Shown piece after piece: positions 47,257-58,435 of a stretch of DNA of 64,000 nucleotides. The position numbers and the translations under genes were made by a program. Numbering within the stretch: the first letter of the stretch is position 1; the number at the start of each line of letters is the position of its first letter. Under the pieces are notes generated by a model that was not told the DNA's origin, did not search any database, and saw only the letters and a list, made by a program, of their open reading frames with translations. The DNA is from Synaphobranchus kaupii (lineage: Eukaryota > Chordata > Actinopteri > Anguilliformes > Synaphobranchidae): the NCBI GenBank assembly GCA_029718625.1, contig CM056385.1:20018515-20082514 (forward strand). The letters are read 5' to 3'.

Positions 47257-47310
47257 GTGGGAAGGTGTGGGGGAGGGGGGGGGGGGGGGGGGGGGGGGGT
47301 GTGGGGGGTC
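47257..47310 (+). repeat. Long poly-G tract
   Basis: GGTGTGGGGGAGGGGG leads into an unbroken run of about 25 G (47275-47299), followed by TGTGGGGGG. It creates glycine- and proline-rich spurious frames. Confidence 0.95.
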
Positions 47311-47610
47311 CACATTTAATTGCCAGGATATACATCTCCAGATCCAGGAGATGCCCTTGGTTTGGGCCCACAAACAGTACTTTTCCAGAAAAAAGGTGTA
47401 ACAGTAATTTTTCCCGAAAGAAATAGGGCCAACTGTAATGTTCGAGGTAAAAATGGGAGATTGCAGTATTTTCTGAGTTAGAAGACGACTAAAATATTTA
47501 TTCCCAGTAAAAAGAAATTGGCATAAAAGTACTTTCACCGTTGAGATTGTGGCTAAAGGTAATTTTCCCCCTGCGATCTTTGCCCTAAAATGATAATGTG
47601 CAGACCAGCC
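47311..47610. other. Unannotated spacer
   Basis: Several AGTA-TTTTCCCNGAAA-like phrases recur between 47380 and 47570 (AGTACTTTTCC, AGTAATTTTTCCC, AGTATTTTCT, AGTACTTTCACC, GGTAATTTTCCCC) at roughly 30-60 bp spacing, an old degenerate tandem array. Confidence 0.4.
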
Positions 47611-47614
47611 TTAA

Positions 47615-50600
47615 CCGCTTCCTACCGAGGGCAAAATAGGCCAATTTTCACCTGTTTTCACTAGTGACAAACAAAGGTGGTTATCTCAAAAACTATAAAT
47701 GGTACAAATATGGGTCATGGCTTTGATCAAAGAAGACACCTGCAGTATTACGACTAAGCAGTGAGAACTCATAGAAATCCAGTTTTTGATACTTAACTAC
47801 AACAATTTATGTACAGAAAATATAAAAAAACTAAAAAACGGGTACCTACATTCAAGTTTAAGAATTTTTACCTGGGGAGCTACAAATGCAAAAAATTACT
47901 CTTCTATCTGATTCATCAATATGCTGCCTACCTCTGGTAACAATCTGGTGTCAATATCTCAAACCATTCAAATTTTACAGGGTTTTTTTCAGGTGAACCT
48001 TTTTCGTTATCCAAATGGTGCCAAATGGTGCCAAATGTGCCAAAAATGGCAATGTTCCAGAAAGGTCTCAATATGATTTATTTTTTAGGTTTTTACAAAA
48101 CAATGAGATAATTTGTCAATATTGGCAATAAAAGTTCATTTTTAGACGTGTTCTTGTTGCTCTTCATATTACACAACTAATTACCCGAGGTCACAAAAAG
48201 CTGTCAAAACCCATGTAGCAGCACAGTGAATCTTGTGTATTTCACCAGAGCCCCATTAGCCAGAAATGAGTCCAGGAATGTGCAAACAGGTTTTCAAATG
48301 AATAATGGGAATAGTATGAAACTTCCCTACACATTACTGCTAGCCAGTCCTGTCCTTTATTCTGTTGCCACCTCCTATGACAGGGACGTTGGGGTTGGGT
48401 TTTAGGAGGCAAAACTTTATACATGACAAACATATATCAACTATATACAAGTGCACTAAGGTGTACTACTAAAAGTGCAGTGGATAAAAAAATCAAAAGT
48501 CCACCAGTTTCCTAGATAAAAAATAAAAACACCCCTGCTGTAACAAATAAAAAGATCCTTGCCCTCTAATTGCTGAAGTTACCATATTTACACAAAGAAA
48601 GTACAAAGTGGCAGGGTCCAAAAAGCTAAAAAAAATTTACTAAAAACAAAAAAAGGCAAAGGATCAAAACATGGGGGTGGAGGGTGAGGAGAGATTATTT
48701 AACCATTCATACAGAAGCCATTTAGACTACACATTCCCTCAGGAGAGCAATCTGCATCATTACAAACCCCACTAACCCTGTCCATGGAATTGTCCACCAT
48801 GTTGATATACCCATTAGTCCCCCTTATACAACAACAATCAACAATAATAATAATAAACAAGTACTCCCTCATGTTATCATGTTCTCTCCCTCAGACCATG
48901 CACAAATTGCCATTTTGTTTACCTGCACAGCCTTCTGTACTGCATACAGAACAATTTACTCATGTGGAACAGTGACTTTACTAAACACTTCCAGAAGTCA
49001 TTTCACACTCAAAAAAATCGATTTAGTAGCTCATCTCAGACACAAATAGATAGCTAGCTGCTTGTTACCTGTAATTTTGCTTGCTAGCTTGCCACTGTAA
49101 AGGTAATACTATCTATATTAATTTAGCTGAGAGGGACCGATTTTATGCATAAGTATATAAGGTTAGTTAGCTTCACAGAAGAAACACAGGGATTCACGCA
49201 TTGCAGCTAAATTGCACATTTCCTTCGATGCTTACACCAAACTTACAGTTTCCACAAACATCTGTGTTGTTGGCAACGCCACGTAACACGTGCGAGTTTG
49301 TCAACACAGACAATACACCCTAAGTTTACTTCATAAATTATTTATCATACCGTTGGAATGTGCAATTTGTAATATTAATTGTATGAAAAACAATAAAATA
49401 CAGTTGACAATGTAATTACGAACCCGCATGGCATTGCGTGAATTCACACTGGTATATCGAAAAATCGATAATACCACCAGCCCTAACGACGTTACCTGCC
49501 ATGGTGAAATTCAATGCGTTTATAGCATAACACTGTTAGTATGATAAAACAACTTACATGTCAGCAACATCATCTCGGTCATCAGTGGATTCAGCGTCAC
49601 TGAGACAGGATGAGTCTCCCTCGGCAAAAACATCTTCTGGCTTATCCAGTTCATCTAGCACTTGGTGCACGGATAAACGCCTCAAAAATCTCGACATAAC
49701 TACACAAAAACTGTATCAAAAATACTCTAAAGTAAAAAATGTAACTGCGGGCCTTACCTAATTAATTGTGCTTTGCTAAACGGAATGTAGCGAGCTACGC
49801 TACAAGGTAAAAACACTGCGCCATCTTGGTGCGATAATTACGCGTGACTGCCACTTCCTTATACGCACGGCAGGATCTCCTTCATTTACGACGCCAATGT
49901 GTTCAATGAGGGCTCGTATGAAAGATAAGAGTCTTGGCTATTGGCTGGAATATTTGACAGACAGTTTTACAACCCAATGGAAAGCAAATAATACTCGGAG
50001 TGGAGGCAGGTCGAAGACAGTTTTTCCCACTTCAGGCCTATTGTGCTATCAGTCAAAGAAATACACCCAATTGACGACGGTTTTGCATAATTCTCTGCAA
50101 ACAAGTTCAAAACCACTCTGGCTAACATATACTAAGCTGTTGGATTGGTACTCCAGAAACTGGCTGAGTTTCACAACGCCAAAGTGAACACAGCCGAACG
50201 AGTCGTAATCAAGTGCAAAAAAGCACAAGTCGGTTTAAAATTGGAAAAAAATCATGTACAGCCTTATGAAAGTTTTAAAGTATTTTTTCTTGAAGCCTAA
50301 AGGTATAATGATTTTTTAAACCAAAGTTTTGTGAAATACAATTAAGCAGAACAGTTTACCAGCACATTGTTTATGGTGTGACATCAAGCTGCAATACATG
50401 TTTGAGAATTAGGTCAGAGTTTCCAACGTTATTTACAAAGTTTTATCTCGACGTTTTGGGCTTAAAAACCACTTTCCCAGAAGGAATGGATATATCATAA
50501 GGATATTTAATCAAAATATTGAGGTGAGCAGTTTATTATATATTATTAAATTAATGAAATGTATAATTTAATAATTTCCGTCACGCCCGCGTTACCGCTA

Positions 50601-50622
50601 GGGGGCGTTTGGCATTAAGAGG
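47615..50622 (-). mobile_element. piggyBac-like transposon, 3.0 kb, minus orientation
   Basis: TTAA flanks both ends (47611-47614 and 50623-50626). The ends CCGCTTCCTACC and, in reverse complement, CCTCTTAATGCC agree at 8 of 12 positions, a short imperfect terminal repeat like those of piggyBac elements. Its length fits an autonomous element. An acidic N-terminal exon with a consensus donor reads leftward near the right end. I could not recognise the aspartate-bearing catalytic domain between 47700 and 49500, so it is either deleted or too decayed. TTAA is a common tetranucleotide, so the ends need confirmation from other copies. Confidence 0.5.
49558..49697 (-). CDS. Candidate piggyBac-like transposase N-terminal exon
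   Basis: The minus strand starts MSRFLRRLSVHQVLDELD and continues into GDSSCLSDAESTDDRDD, then VAD, ending in GTAAGT, a perfect splice donor in phase 2. Transposases of the piggyBac/PGBD group begin with short acidic Ser/Asp-rich tails of this style before the DDD domain. The exon is 46 codons plus two bases. Its position, 0.9 kb inside the right end of a TTAA-flanked element, supports the call. No downstream exon was identified, so function is doubtful. The residue pattern is suggestive, not diagnostic. Confidence 0.4.
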
Positions 50623-50626
50623 TTAA

Positions 50627-52113
50627 CTGGTCATACAAATGATTCTCGCTTCTCCCAAACTTTTTCATTTGCTTTACCTCTCTTGTTTCCCATTATAACA
50701 AAGACCTGAATATCACTCATCATTATCTGCAAATAACCATGATTGTTTGATAGTGTATTTATGTGGTGAAATTGTGAATAAAATGGAGTCGCCATGAATA
50801 GTTTTTATTCTTCCACTTTCCTAATGATCATTTCCTCAGTAAATCATATATGTTGTGTTGTGTGTTTTGTTGTGGCGCATGCACAAAAAATATTTTTTTC
50901 ACATTAAAAACAAATTCATGTAAACCTACAATGCTGCAATTCGTAAAAAGACAATCATAAACTACATTATTAAGATTTATCACATAAGGCATTTTAATAA
51001 TTGTATTATTCAAGAATAATTTCTGGCCCAGCTCCAATATTTGATGTCAAAAACTTGAGAATGTGAGAGGAATCTATATTTAACTTAATTCCATGGAGGC
51101 CTGTTTAGTATTTCAAGATGGTTCGAGTGACAGATCGATACATTCAAAGGTTTTATTTCCAATTTCATGCTTTTCTGACTCTATCCAAAATGTGTTTTTC
51201 ACAGATAAATCCTTCTCATAACCAGTGTGCCCTCAACAGAATTCATAAGTAGAAATCAGACTACTAGAATTTGTGAAATGTCTTATCATTTGGAGATTCA
51301 TTAATTTACCAAATATTAATTCCAAGTATATTAGTGATGACTTCCAGAGGCCTGATAGTGTCATCTTTTTTTTTTTGTTGTTGAAAAGGTTCTGTCATAA
51401 TTGTCTTATGGCACACTTTTCTACTGCTCGTGGGCAGAGACCCAAATGACCGAGAGGCTGTATGGAACAGGGTCATAGAACAATAGGTAATTTCCACATT
51501 CTACTCACTTATTCTGGAACACTAAACATAACTGTAACATTACACTGCTGTCATCACCATTGTACAACTGTACAATTGCACCGTACATTGTTACAATTAC
51601 ACATGCTCAGCATCGTGATACAATTCTGACAAAAACACTAAAATAAATGATACGTTGTTTCCATAGTTAATGGAAAAGCGGACTGACAGACATGGTTAAG
51701 TGCGGCGGTTTATAGTGATGAAAGAAAAGAACAGTAGGAGGGAAGCTCCACTCCTAGAGATCAAAGTGCATTTAAGCTAAGATTTTTCATTGTTACTTTT
51801 ACTAAAACATTACTGCATAATAGTAATATTATAATAATAAACAAATTAAGAAAATTAGCTATGCATAGTTAATTGTAAAGTTACATAACTAGTATGGTGG
51901 TATGCCCTTCATAATAACATTGCATTCATGTATGATTATGGGACATATATATTTTATCCAAAACTTTGCTTGCAGGTGTATGGAGAGGTATGAAGAAAAG
52001 GTGCACCATATAACTATCTCCATAGATGAAATAAATAAAAGCTGGTTGATGCAGAAAACACTGACCAAAACATCCTTTTCACAAGAGGTGTTATACTCCA
52101 AAAAGGTCAATGA
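50627..52113. other. Unannotated AT-rich sequence
   Basis: No gene or bounded repeat recognised. Confidence 0.4.
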
Positions 52114-52119
52114 ATGAAC

Positions 52120-52343
52120 ATTACATTACATTACATTATAGGCGTTTAGCAGACGTGCTTATCCAGAGCGACTTACACAATTTCTTATTACATTTATCCA
52201 TTTATACAGCTGGATATATACTGAAGCAATTCAGGTTAAGTACCTTGCTCAAGGGTACAATGGCAGTGTCCTACCTGGGAATCGAACCTGCAACCTTTCG
52301 GTTACAAGTCCAGTTCCTTAACCATTATACTACACTGCCGCCC
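52120..52343 (-). mobile_element. V-SINE, near intact
   Basis: Read on the minus strand it has the three SINE parts. First, a tRNA-like head with A-box TAGTATAATGGTTAAGG and B-box GGTTCGATTCC. Second, a core TACCCTTGAGCAAGGTACTT typical of the V-SINE superfamily. Third, a tail with GTCGCTCTGGATAAGCACGT, TCTGCTAAACG and repeated ATGTA, the L2-clade recognition end. ATGAAC flanks it (52114-52119 and 52344-52349), a 6-bp target duplication. It is the best-preserved retroposon in the window. The head is not a functional tRNA. Confidence 0.88.
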
Positions 52344-52349
52344 ATGAAC

Positions 52350-54156
52350 GTGAAAGGGTAAGTTGAATATGAATTGAGGCAAATCCACCTGGTAGAAAAA
52401 GAGTGGCACAAAATTTGCAGCACAATATGTAACTGTATGCCTGTACATCAGAAACAGTGGAAGAAACTAGTGAACAACCAATAAAAAAGAAAATGAAATT
52501 ATTGGAATCAAAATGAGGTCAGGTTACAAATACACCGTCACCAATAATTTTAATGGAAATTAAGCATTCCAGTTTCCAAAGCAATGGTCTATGTTTTCCA
52601 ACATTTGCTCAAGTATCTTGGCCCTGTGTTTCCTCACCCGTTGCATTTATCAGTTGGTTTCTTAAAATGTTGTGTGACCACAGAGGTGCAAATCCCTAAG
52701 TCTATGTCTGCTTGGAAATAGCAGACTCCATAAAATTACCTGGCAAGTGTATATTTAATATGCAAAATACCAGGCTACTTGCCACATTTTTAAATGAACG
52801 CAATCTCTGAAAAAGATGCATAAATGAATTATAATGGGATAATGATTATACTACTTTACATTTCCTTGTGGTGTTGAGATAAGGTAACTGTATTTTTTTT
52901 CTTAGCTAAACATGTGAACAGGATGGCTGAGTGGTGCGCAAGTTATGGAAATTAAATTGAGATTGCAGTATCTCAAGAATGCTGGAATGAAGGTTCAGTT
53001 CATTGTGCAAAATATTTAACTTTAATAGCTTCAGTAAATATGCAGCCTTTTAAATGCACGGTATGCCAAATGAAAGTAATAATTCTGGCCCTGGATAAGA
53101 GCATGTTATCCCCTTGTCCATGAATCAAAAATAAACTTTACGGTCAGCATACACTGCTTATTGCCACCTTAATAGCTCCCACGCTCTGCGTGCTATAAAT
53201 GCAGATTAGCTACACTCTACTCTATCAGACTACTCCATATCAGTCTACTTTGTAATGTTCATAAAAAACAAGTAATTGTGATCAATTCCCTTTCATAAAT
53301 AAATGTAATAAATGCTGACTTAATGACTTGTGAACGTTAACCATTGAACGTTAACCATTAAATATCCTAATGCACATAATGGGAGCTCTTAAATAATTGT
53401 ATGTAATATCTTGAATAATGTTGATTTCGTCATGCTTTTGGCAGTAAAGAGATGTGGCATTAAAGCCAGGAAATTAAATATTGCATTTAAAAATGTTGGC
53501 AAGCAAGGTGGCAGGTCATTCAAGCAGAGAGCTCTTGCTCTAAATAAAATAAAATTAGATTATTATGTGTGTAGGGCTATGCTGCTTGGTTTTCACAGAT
53601 GTTTAAAGTAATTGTTGTTTAGAATCAATAGCCTATGCATATGTAAGGGGAAATTAGGGCATTGGGGGAGGGGAGAAAATGGGTGACAAACAAAGATGGA
53701 CATAGCCGGGCAAAAGCGGCCAAGAGGGGGCTAATGGCCCAAAAAACCTGATGGAGATAATGGAGGAAAAGGAATTTAATGGCCAAAAGACTTCTGGATG
53801 TGTAGGGTGGCAATGGGCCAAGGGGACGCATTGGGACAGGAAGCTGTATGGGCCAAAATAAGTAATGGAAGCTAGGGAACTATTGGGCTAAAGAGACTAA
53901 TGGAGAAGTTACTCATCATGATATTATATCATCATTGCGTTTGCTGCGTGATGAGAAAAATAATGAAGCTACAATTTCTGGTTTCCGCTCCAACCACAAA
54001 TCAATAGGAGCACATTGATTCACCTCAGTCTTTAATTTGTTCAGCCATTTTGTTTAACTCTTTTTATGTACAGTAGTTGTTTGCAATATAGCACAATAAG
54101 CAAATTGTGAACATGGGACATTTATTCTACATGGCATGCATAGCTATTTTCGGACA
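52350..54156. other. Unannotated AT-rich sequence
   Basis: Between about 53645 and 53895 a loose recurrence of GGGCCAAA/GGCCCAAA and TAATGGA phrases suggests a decayed tandem array. No gene supported. Confidence 0.35.
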
Positions 54157-54158
54157 TA

Positions 54159-54430
54159 CAGTACCAGTCAAAAGTTTGGACGCACCTACTCATAGAAGGT
54201 TTTTTTCCGTTATTTTTACTGTTTTCCACATTTTGGAATAGTAAAGACATCAAAACTATGAGATAACACAAATTAAATTATGCAAAAAACCAAAAAAGGG
54301 TTAAACAAATAAAGAAAAGTATTATATTTTAGATTCTTCAAAGTAGCCACCCTTTGCCTTGATAACGGCTTTGCACATTCTTGCCATTCTCTCAAACAAC
54401 TTTTGTGGTAAACAGGTATTCCACAGGTAA
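54159..54430 (-). mobile_element. Tc1-like transposon 3' end
   Basis: A TA (54157-54158) precedes CAGTACCAGTCAAAAGTTTG, the terminal repeat of a different Tc1 family from those at 14425 and 17681. The last 30 transposase codons follow on the minus strand. The rest of the element is missing and is replaced at about 54435 by the palindromic-core sequence. Confidence 0.8.
54324..54416 (-). pseudogene. Tc1 transposase C-terminal fragment
   Basis: The minus strand reads QKLFERMARMCKAVIKAK and GGYFEESKI before a stop, the conserved tail of this Tc1 transposase family ('VERM...C.AVI.AKGG.FEE'). It contains none of the catalytic triad and is a remnant. Confidence 0.85.
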
Positions 54431-54439
54431 AAAGGTGAT

Positions 54440-54790
54440 GCCATCATGACTGTATAAAAGGATATCAAAAGACTCCTGATATCTTATTTCCAGGTACTCT
54501 TAGAAACGATACTATAACCTCTGCATTTGAATGGATCTCTATGGGAATTGGGGGGTGGGACTAGATTTAGCTTTAAATTACACTGGAACAGTGTGGAACA
54601 CATGGTTGGCTAAATGGCTTTAAGTCATCAAGGGTCTGACGTATCAAACAAGCCTTAAACCATCACTCTGTTGCCAGATATGCAGTAGATATGGATGGAT
54701 CACTTGAAGGGTGGTTTCTCCTGACACATTTTCCTATTGAACTCTATGGAAAAATAAGTCAGGAGAAGAAACCCTTCAAGTTATTGCTCA
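54440..54790. repeat. Second copy of the palindromic core found at 18 kb
   Basis: ATCAAAAGACTCCTGATATC, GCATTTGAATGGATCTCTAT, GGGAATTGGGGGGTGGGACT and CAAGCCTTAAACCATCACTC match 17990-18260 in order. It passes through the centre (TTTCCTATTGAACTCTATGG) and then stops after a short part of the right arm. This copy shows the core joined to a different Tc1 family. Confidence 0.85.
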
Positions 54791-57704
54791 GTGAAACTCC
54801 TCACATCTACTCGATTTTATTTAAAACTTGTAATTCCTTGACACCACAGGATTAACAGGCCTTTGAATTTGAAATTATTTAATCAAAAGTTAATGATCTT
54901 AAGCAGCAAAGGCCATTTCATTCTCTTTCTTTTTATTTTCGTCTGATAATGTGTGTTAGACTCGCAAGTATGTACATCAGAAATTAATTACAAAAAGTAG
55001 CCTGTGTCTCACAGTAAACTTACATGAAAAAACACTATCCACTTTTGGCTAATTCATGCAGAATCATTGTTATCTTTTGATTTTCCATTTCAAAATCCCA
55101 AAGCAATCTTTAAATCCAAGTGATATTCTGTGGGCTCACTTAAACTCACCTTCAAGCAGTCACTCCTGACAGTGTTTCCATATGGGGCTGAGTTTAATTT
55201 CACACTCATGACTTTCTTAGTCTGAAGGGAATGCATCGATGCGTGGGCAGAGAGTTGATTATTACACATTCCCATAGCCACATTTTACTATAAAATATAT
55301 GGCTCTAATAAAGGTTGAAAAGAAGCACCCATGTACCACTAGTTATTCTACAGTTTTCACGTTGGAAAAACACCTCCATGGCACCAAGTGAACTGTCCTC
55401 AAACATTTTAATCTCATGGCCATCTCAATGACCACCTCATTGCATGAAAAATCAATAAAATTATGAACTTTTTAAATCTATCAAAACCCACAAATGACTG
55501 TAATAAATGATGTCAGTACTTCATGAAAGGTAGATATACGAGATGGAAATATTTAATAAATACAATGGTCATAATATTACCCATGGTATGTAAACCATGC
55601 AAAATGTAATTAATGTGAAAGATAGATTATTGTATGTGGATGGGATCCAGGGTCTGCCGACTATGGCCGACAGCCCCGCAGGACCATGCATACATGTCAT
55701 ATCATCACCCAATTGGGCACCCCCCCCCACCCCCATGACACGCCTTTCTCCGACTTGTGTCTGTGCGAGCTCAACTTCTGCACTGCAGTATGAAAAGGAA
55801 GCGGTGGCTTGACGTCACATGTTTTGGAGTAGAATACACGCTAGGGCTGCTACCATACAGAGTTGGAGGTTAAAGCAATTAGAAAATACATTTGGGCATT
55901 CCAAGTTTGGAGAAAGGTGGGGCGCAAAAACATGCTTTCACAGAGAATTGGGATCTTTCACTTAACTCTCTCACTCTCTCTCTACTCTGTTCTTATATGA
56001 TGTCACTTAACTCCCTCTCTCTCTACTTTCTGTTTCTACTTTTCCTATATGATGTCCAGCTCCCACAGTCCTCTTCTCTCTCCTAAGGGTTAGTCCAGTA
56101 ATTGTTTTATAGTGTAAAATGTAGGCCCATAACAGCTTGCCTCTCTATCCCCATGAAGTCTGTGACAGATCCATCCATTAGCCAGATCCCACAGGTCAGA
56201 TTGTAGGGTCACTGCCTCATAGAGCACTTGTGGTGCACTGTGGGATATCCTGGCGTGGGGCCGGAGTTTCTCACATAAGGAGTTCACACTGGGTTTCCAA
56301 TACTGCCATTCATGAATGAACTTTCCTTAAAATTCATGTTAGAAAACGTGGGGTCGGCATAACTGTAGTGCTCTGTCCTAATATTTTAAACTAATGTAAG
56401 AGGGCCGTGCAGTTGGTCCTTCTTTTACACGACATTATGAGTTTGACAGATTGCTTAGAGTTAATGAGAAGTGATTTGTAGTAAAATAAAGTAACATGCT
56501 AGTGCTTTGCTATTATGTTGAATGGACACCGTCATATTAATAATATGCTCAAGAGCATGATTGATATGCCGCTACATAATATGTAAAAGAAAAAGGAGAA
56601 ATTCGATAATGTTGTGATGTGTAGATACAATAATATGTTCAGGGGTTGAATGTCACATTATAGCATCAGACTAATATAATATAAGGTTCAGGAAGTAATG
56701 GCAGATTGTTAAAATAGTGATGCAGGCTTTATAATTAAGGCCCAATGATTACGTCTACCCTTGTGCATGGTGAGCAAACACGGTGCAGGCTGTCAAACTA
56801 TAAGTATTAATCAATTTGAATACCGTTATTAATGTGTATAATGTAGATGACTACACCACTACGTGACAGCTTTTTGTATGTTTGGAGATGGCGGTTTACA
56901 TTGGAGACCTGTAATCTACACACAGTGGTTAATACATTTTTCTTAAACCCCTTTAATCCCATTAATTTCCACCAAACTGGCCATCATGGATATTTCTATA
57001 AAGTTACATTTTATTAATCCTTTGCCAGGGAAAAACTATTGAGATTAGACATATTTTCCTCATGGTAACCTGGTCTAGAGGTGATAATACACCAGCCTTA
57101 ACAGGTACAATACTATTAAATAAGAACAGTCAATACAAACAGACATAGTCAGACACGTGTAAAATATAAGAAATGCAGATTATTGTAAAACTAATCAGGA
57201 ATTGTAAAAGGTACACTCCTGATTTTACGCTTATAATCACTCAGAGGGACCATAATTTATCATTCAATCTCTTTTTGTAGCGACGAAATGCTCCTCCTAC
57301 ATCTACTGATGGCCATTGCTACTCAACATGCATTCTGTTAGACATTATTGTGATTGGTAAATCAGAACATGGGTATTTTGCACTGTCAGCTGTGTGACTG
57401 AAAAAAAGGCACATTTAACACAGATGTCAGTAAAACATATAAAGCCAACAGTGCCCATAAAAAAGCCTTATGTTTACATTTGGGAAACCTTTACTTTATA
57501 GACTATTAAACATTTTATAGTCTCTGGGACTGTTTGCTGTATATCATATTAAAAAACACCAGATTGATTCTGAGTGAAAAGAAGTTTGTCACAGAGCATA
57601 ATGCCCTGTTTTGCATCATAAAAAATGTCATGAAAAATGTGAGTTTTATGGGAAAAGTGATAATGTCACAAGCCGTCTAAGGCATTTTATTGGCAGTAAA
57701 GCAG
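54791..57704. other. Unannotated unique sequence
   Basis: A CRE-like TGACGTCA is at about 55812-55819, next to a GC-richer stretch (55640-55830) with no credible frame. CT-rich runs lie at 55960-56080. A 65-codon minus frame at 56090-56287 has no family signature. No gene supported. Confidence 0.35.
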
Positions 57705-57738
57705 CCCCCCCCCCCCCGCCCCGCCCCGCCCCGCCCCT
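57705..57738 (+). repeat. C-run and CCCCG repeats
   Basis: A C13-type run passes into four CCCCG units. Low complexity. Confidence 0.9.
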
Positions 57739-57952
57739 GAGCATATTAATCAGTAAAGATGGAAAGGATCTGCCTGGACTTGGGAATGAGTGTATGATCA
57801 TGTCCCTCACAACTGTCATCAGAGGAGCAGAAATGGATAATCTATGCATGAGATTATTTTCTGAGCCATTTTCGTAGCTTTTGTTATGAATTCAGTTTAT
57901 GTAAATGAAGAGACAAACTATCACCAGGATCTGGGAATGATAGTCATTAGAA

Positions 57953-58276
57953 TCCCGGGTAAAATAAAAAAAATCATTATGAGCACGAAAATCCATTTAC
58001 TTTGTGAAAATGTTTTCACAATGAGATATTAAAACGATGCATATGACTATGAATCGCGCGAAGGATACATAAATCAGTTTAAACTAAACCTTGTGCGCCG
58101 AAGGAGAGCGTTTAATCCCGGGTAAAATAAAAAAATCATTATGAGCACGAAGTCCATTTACTTTGTGAAAATGTTTTCACAATGAGATATTAAAACGATG
58201 CATATGACTATGAATCGCGCGAAGGATACATAAATCAGTTTAACTAAGCCTTGTGCCACCGAAGGAGAGCGTTTAA
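57953..58276 (+). repeat. 162-bp tandem duplication upstream of the candidate promoter
   Basis: Unit 1 (57953-58115) and unit 2 (58116-58276) are almost identical, both starting TCCCGGGTAAAATAAAAAAA and ending GAAGGAGAGCGTTTAA. They differ by a handful of substitutions and single-base indels. The shared interior includes AAAACGATGCATATGACTAT and GAATCGCGCGAAGG. High identity implies a recent event, or a local assembly artefact. Confidence 0.95.
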
Positions 58277-58404
58277 TGCAGGACTGTGTTCACTGTCTCC
58301 CGCAATTAACTGCAGGAATGATACCCGATCTCAGAAGGTTGGCGCGAAGGCCACGTGCATCGCACGACTGGGAGGGGAAAAGGCTGCTGTGCCCTCCATC
58401 CCAA

Positions 58405-58412
58405 TATAAATA
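58405..58412 (+). promoter_or_regulatory. Candidate TATA box
   Basis: TATAAATA stands in CCCAATATAAATACACTTG, about 575 bp upstream of the candidate start codon and about 130 bp after the tandem duplication. The surrounding 58270-58600 is CpG-richer than anything nearby (GGCGCG, CACGTGC, TGCGCGCGCACCGG), as expected of an unmethylated promoter. Predicted initiation would be near 58436. Confidence 0.35.
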
Positions 58413-58435
58413 CACTTGTGTGTTGAGCTTGTTCG

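Noticed and set aside
52120..52343. tRNA gene on the minus strand
   Set aside because: A- and B-box-like motifs belong to the SINE head; the sequence continues into a V-SINE core and a LINE-type tail, and a normal cloverleaf is not evident.
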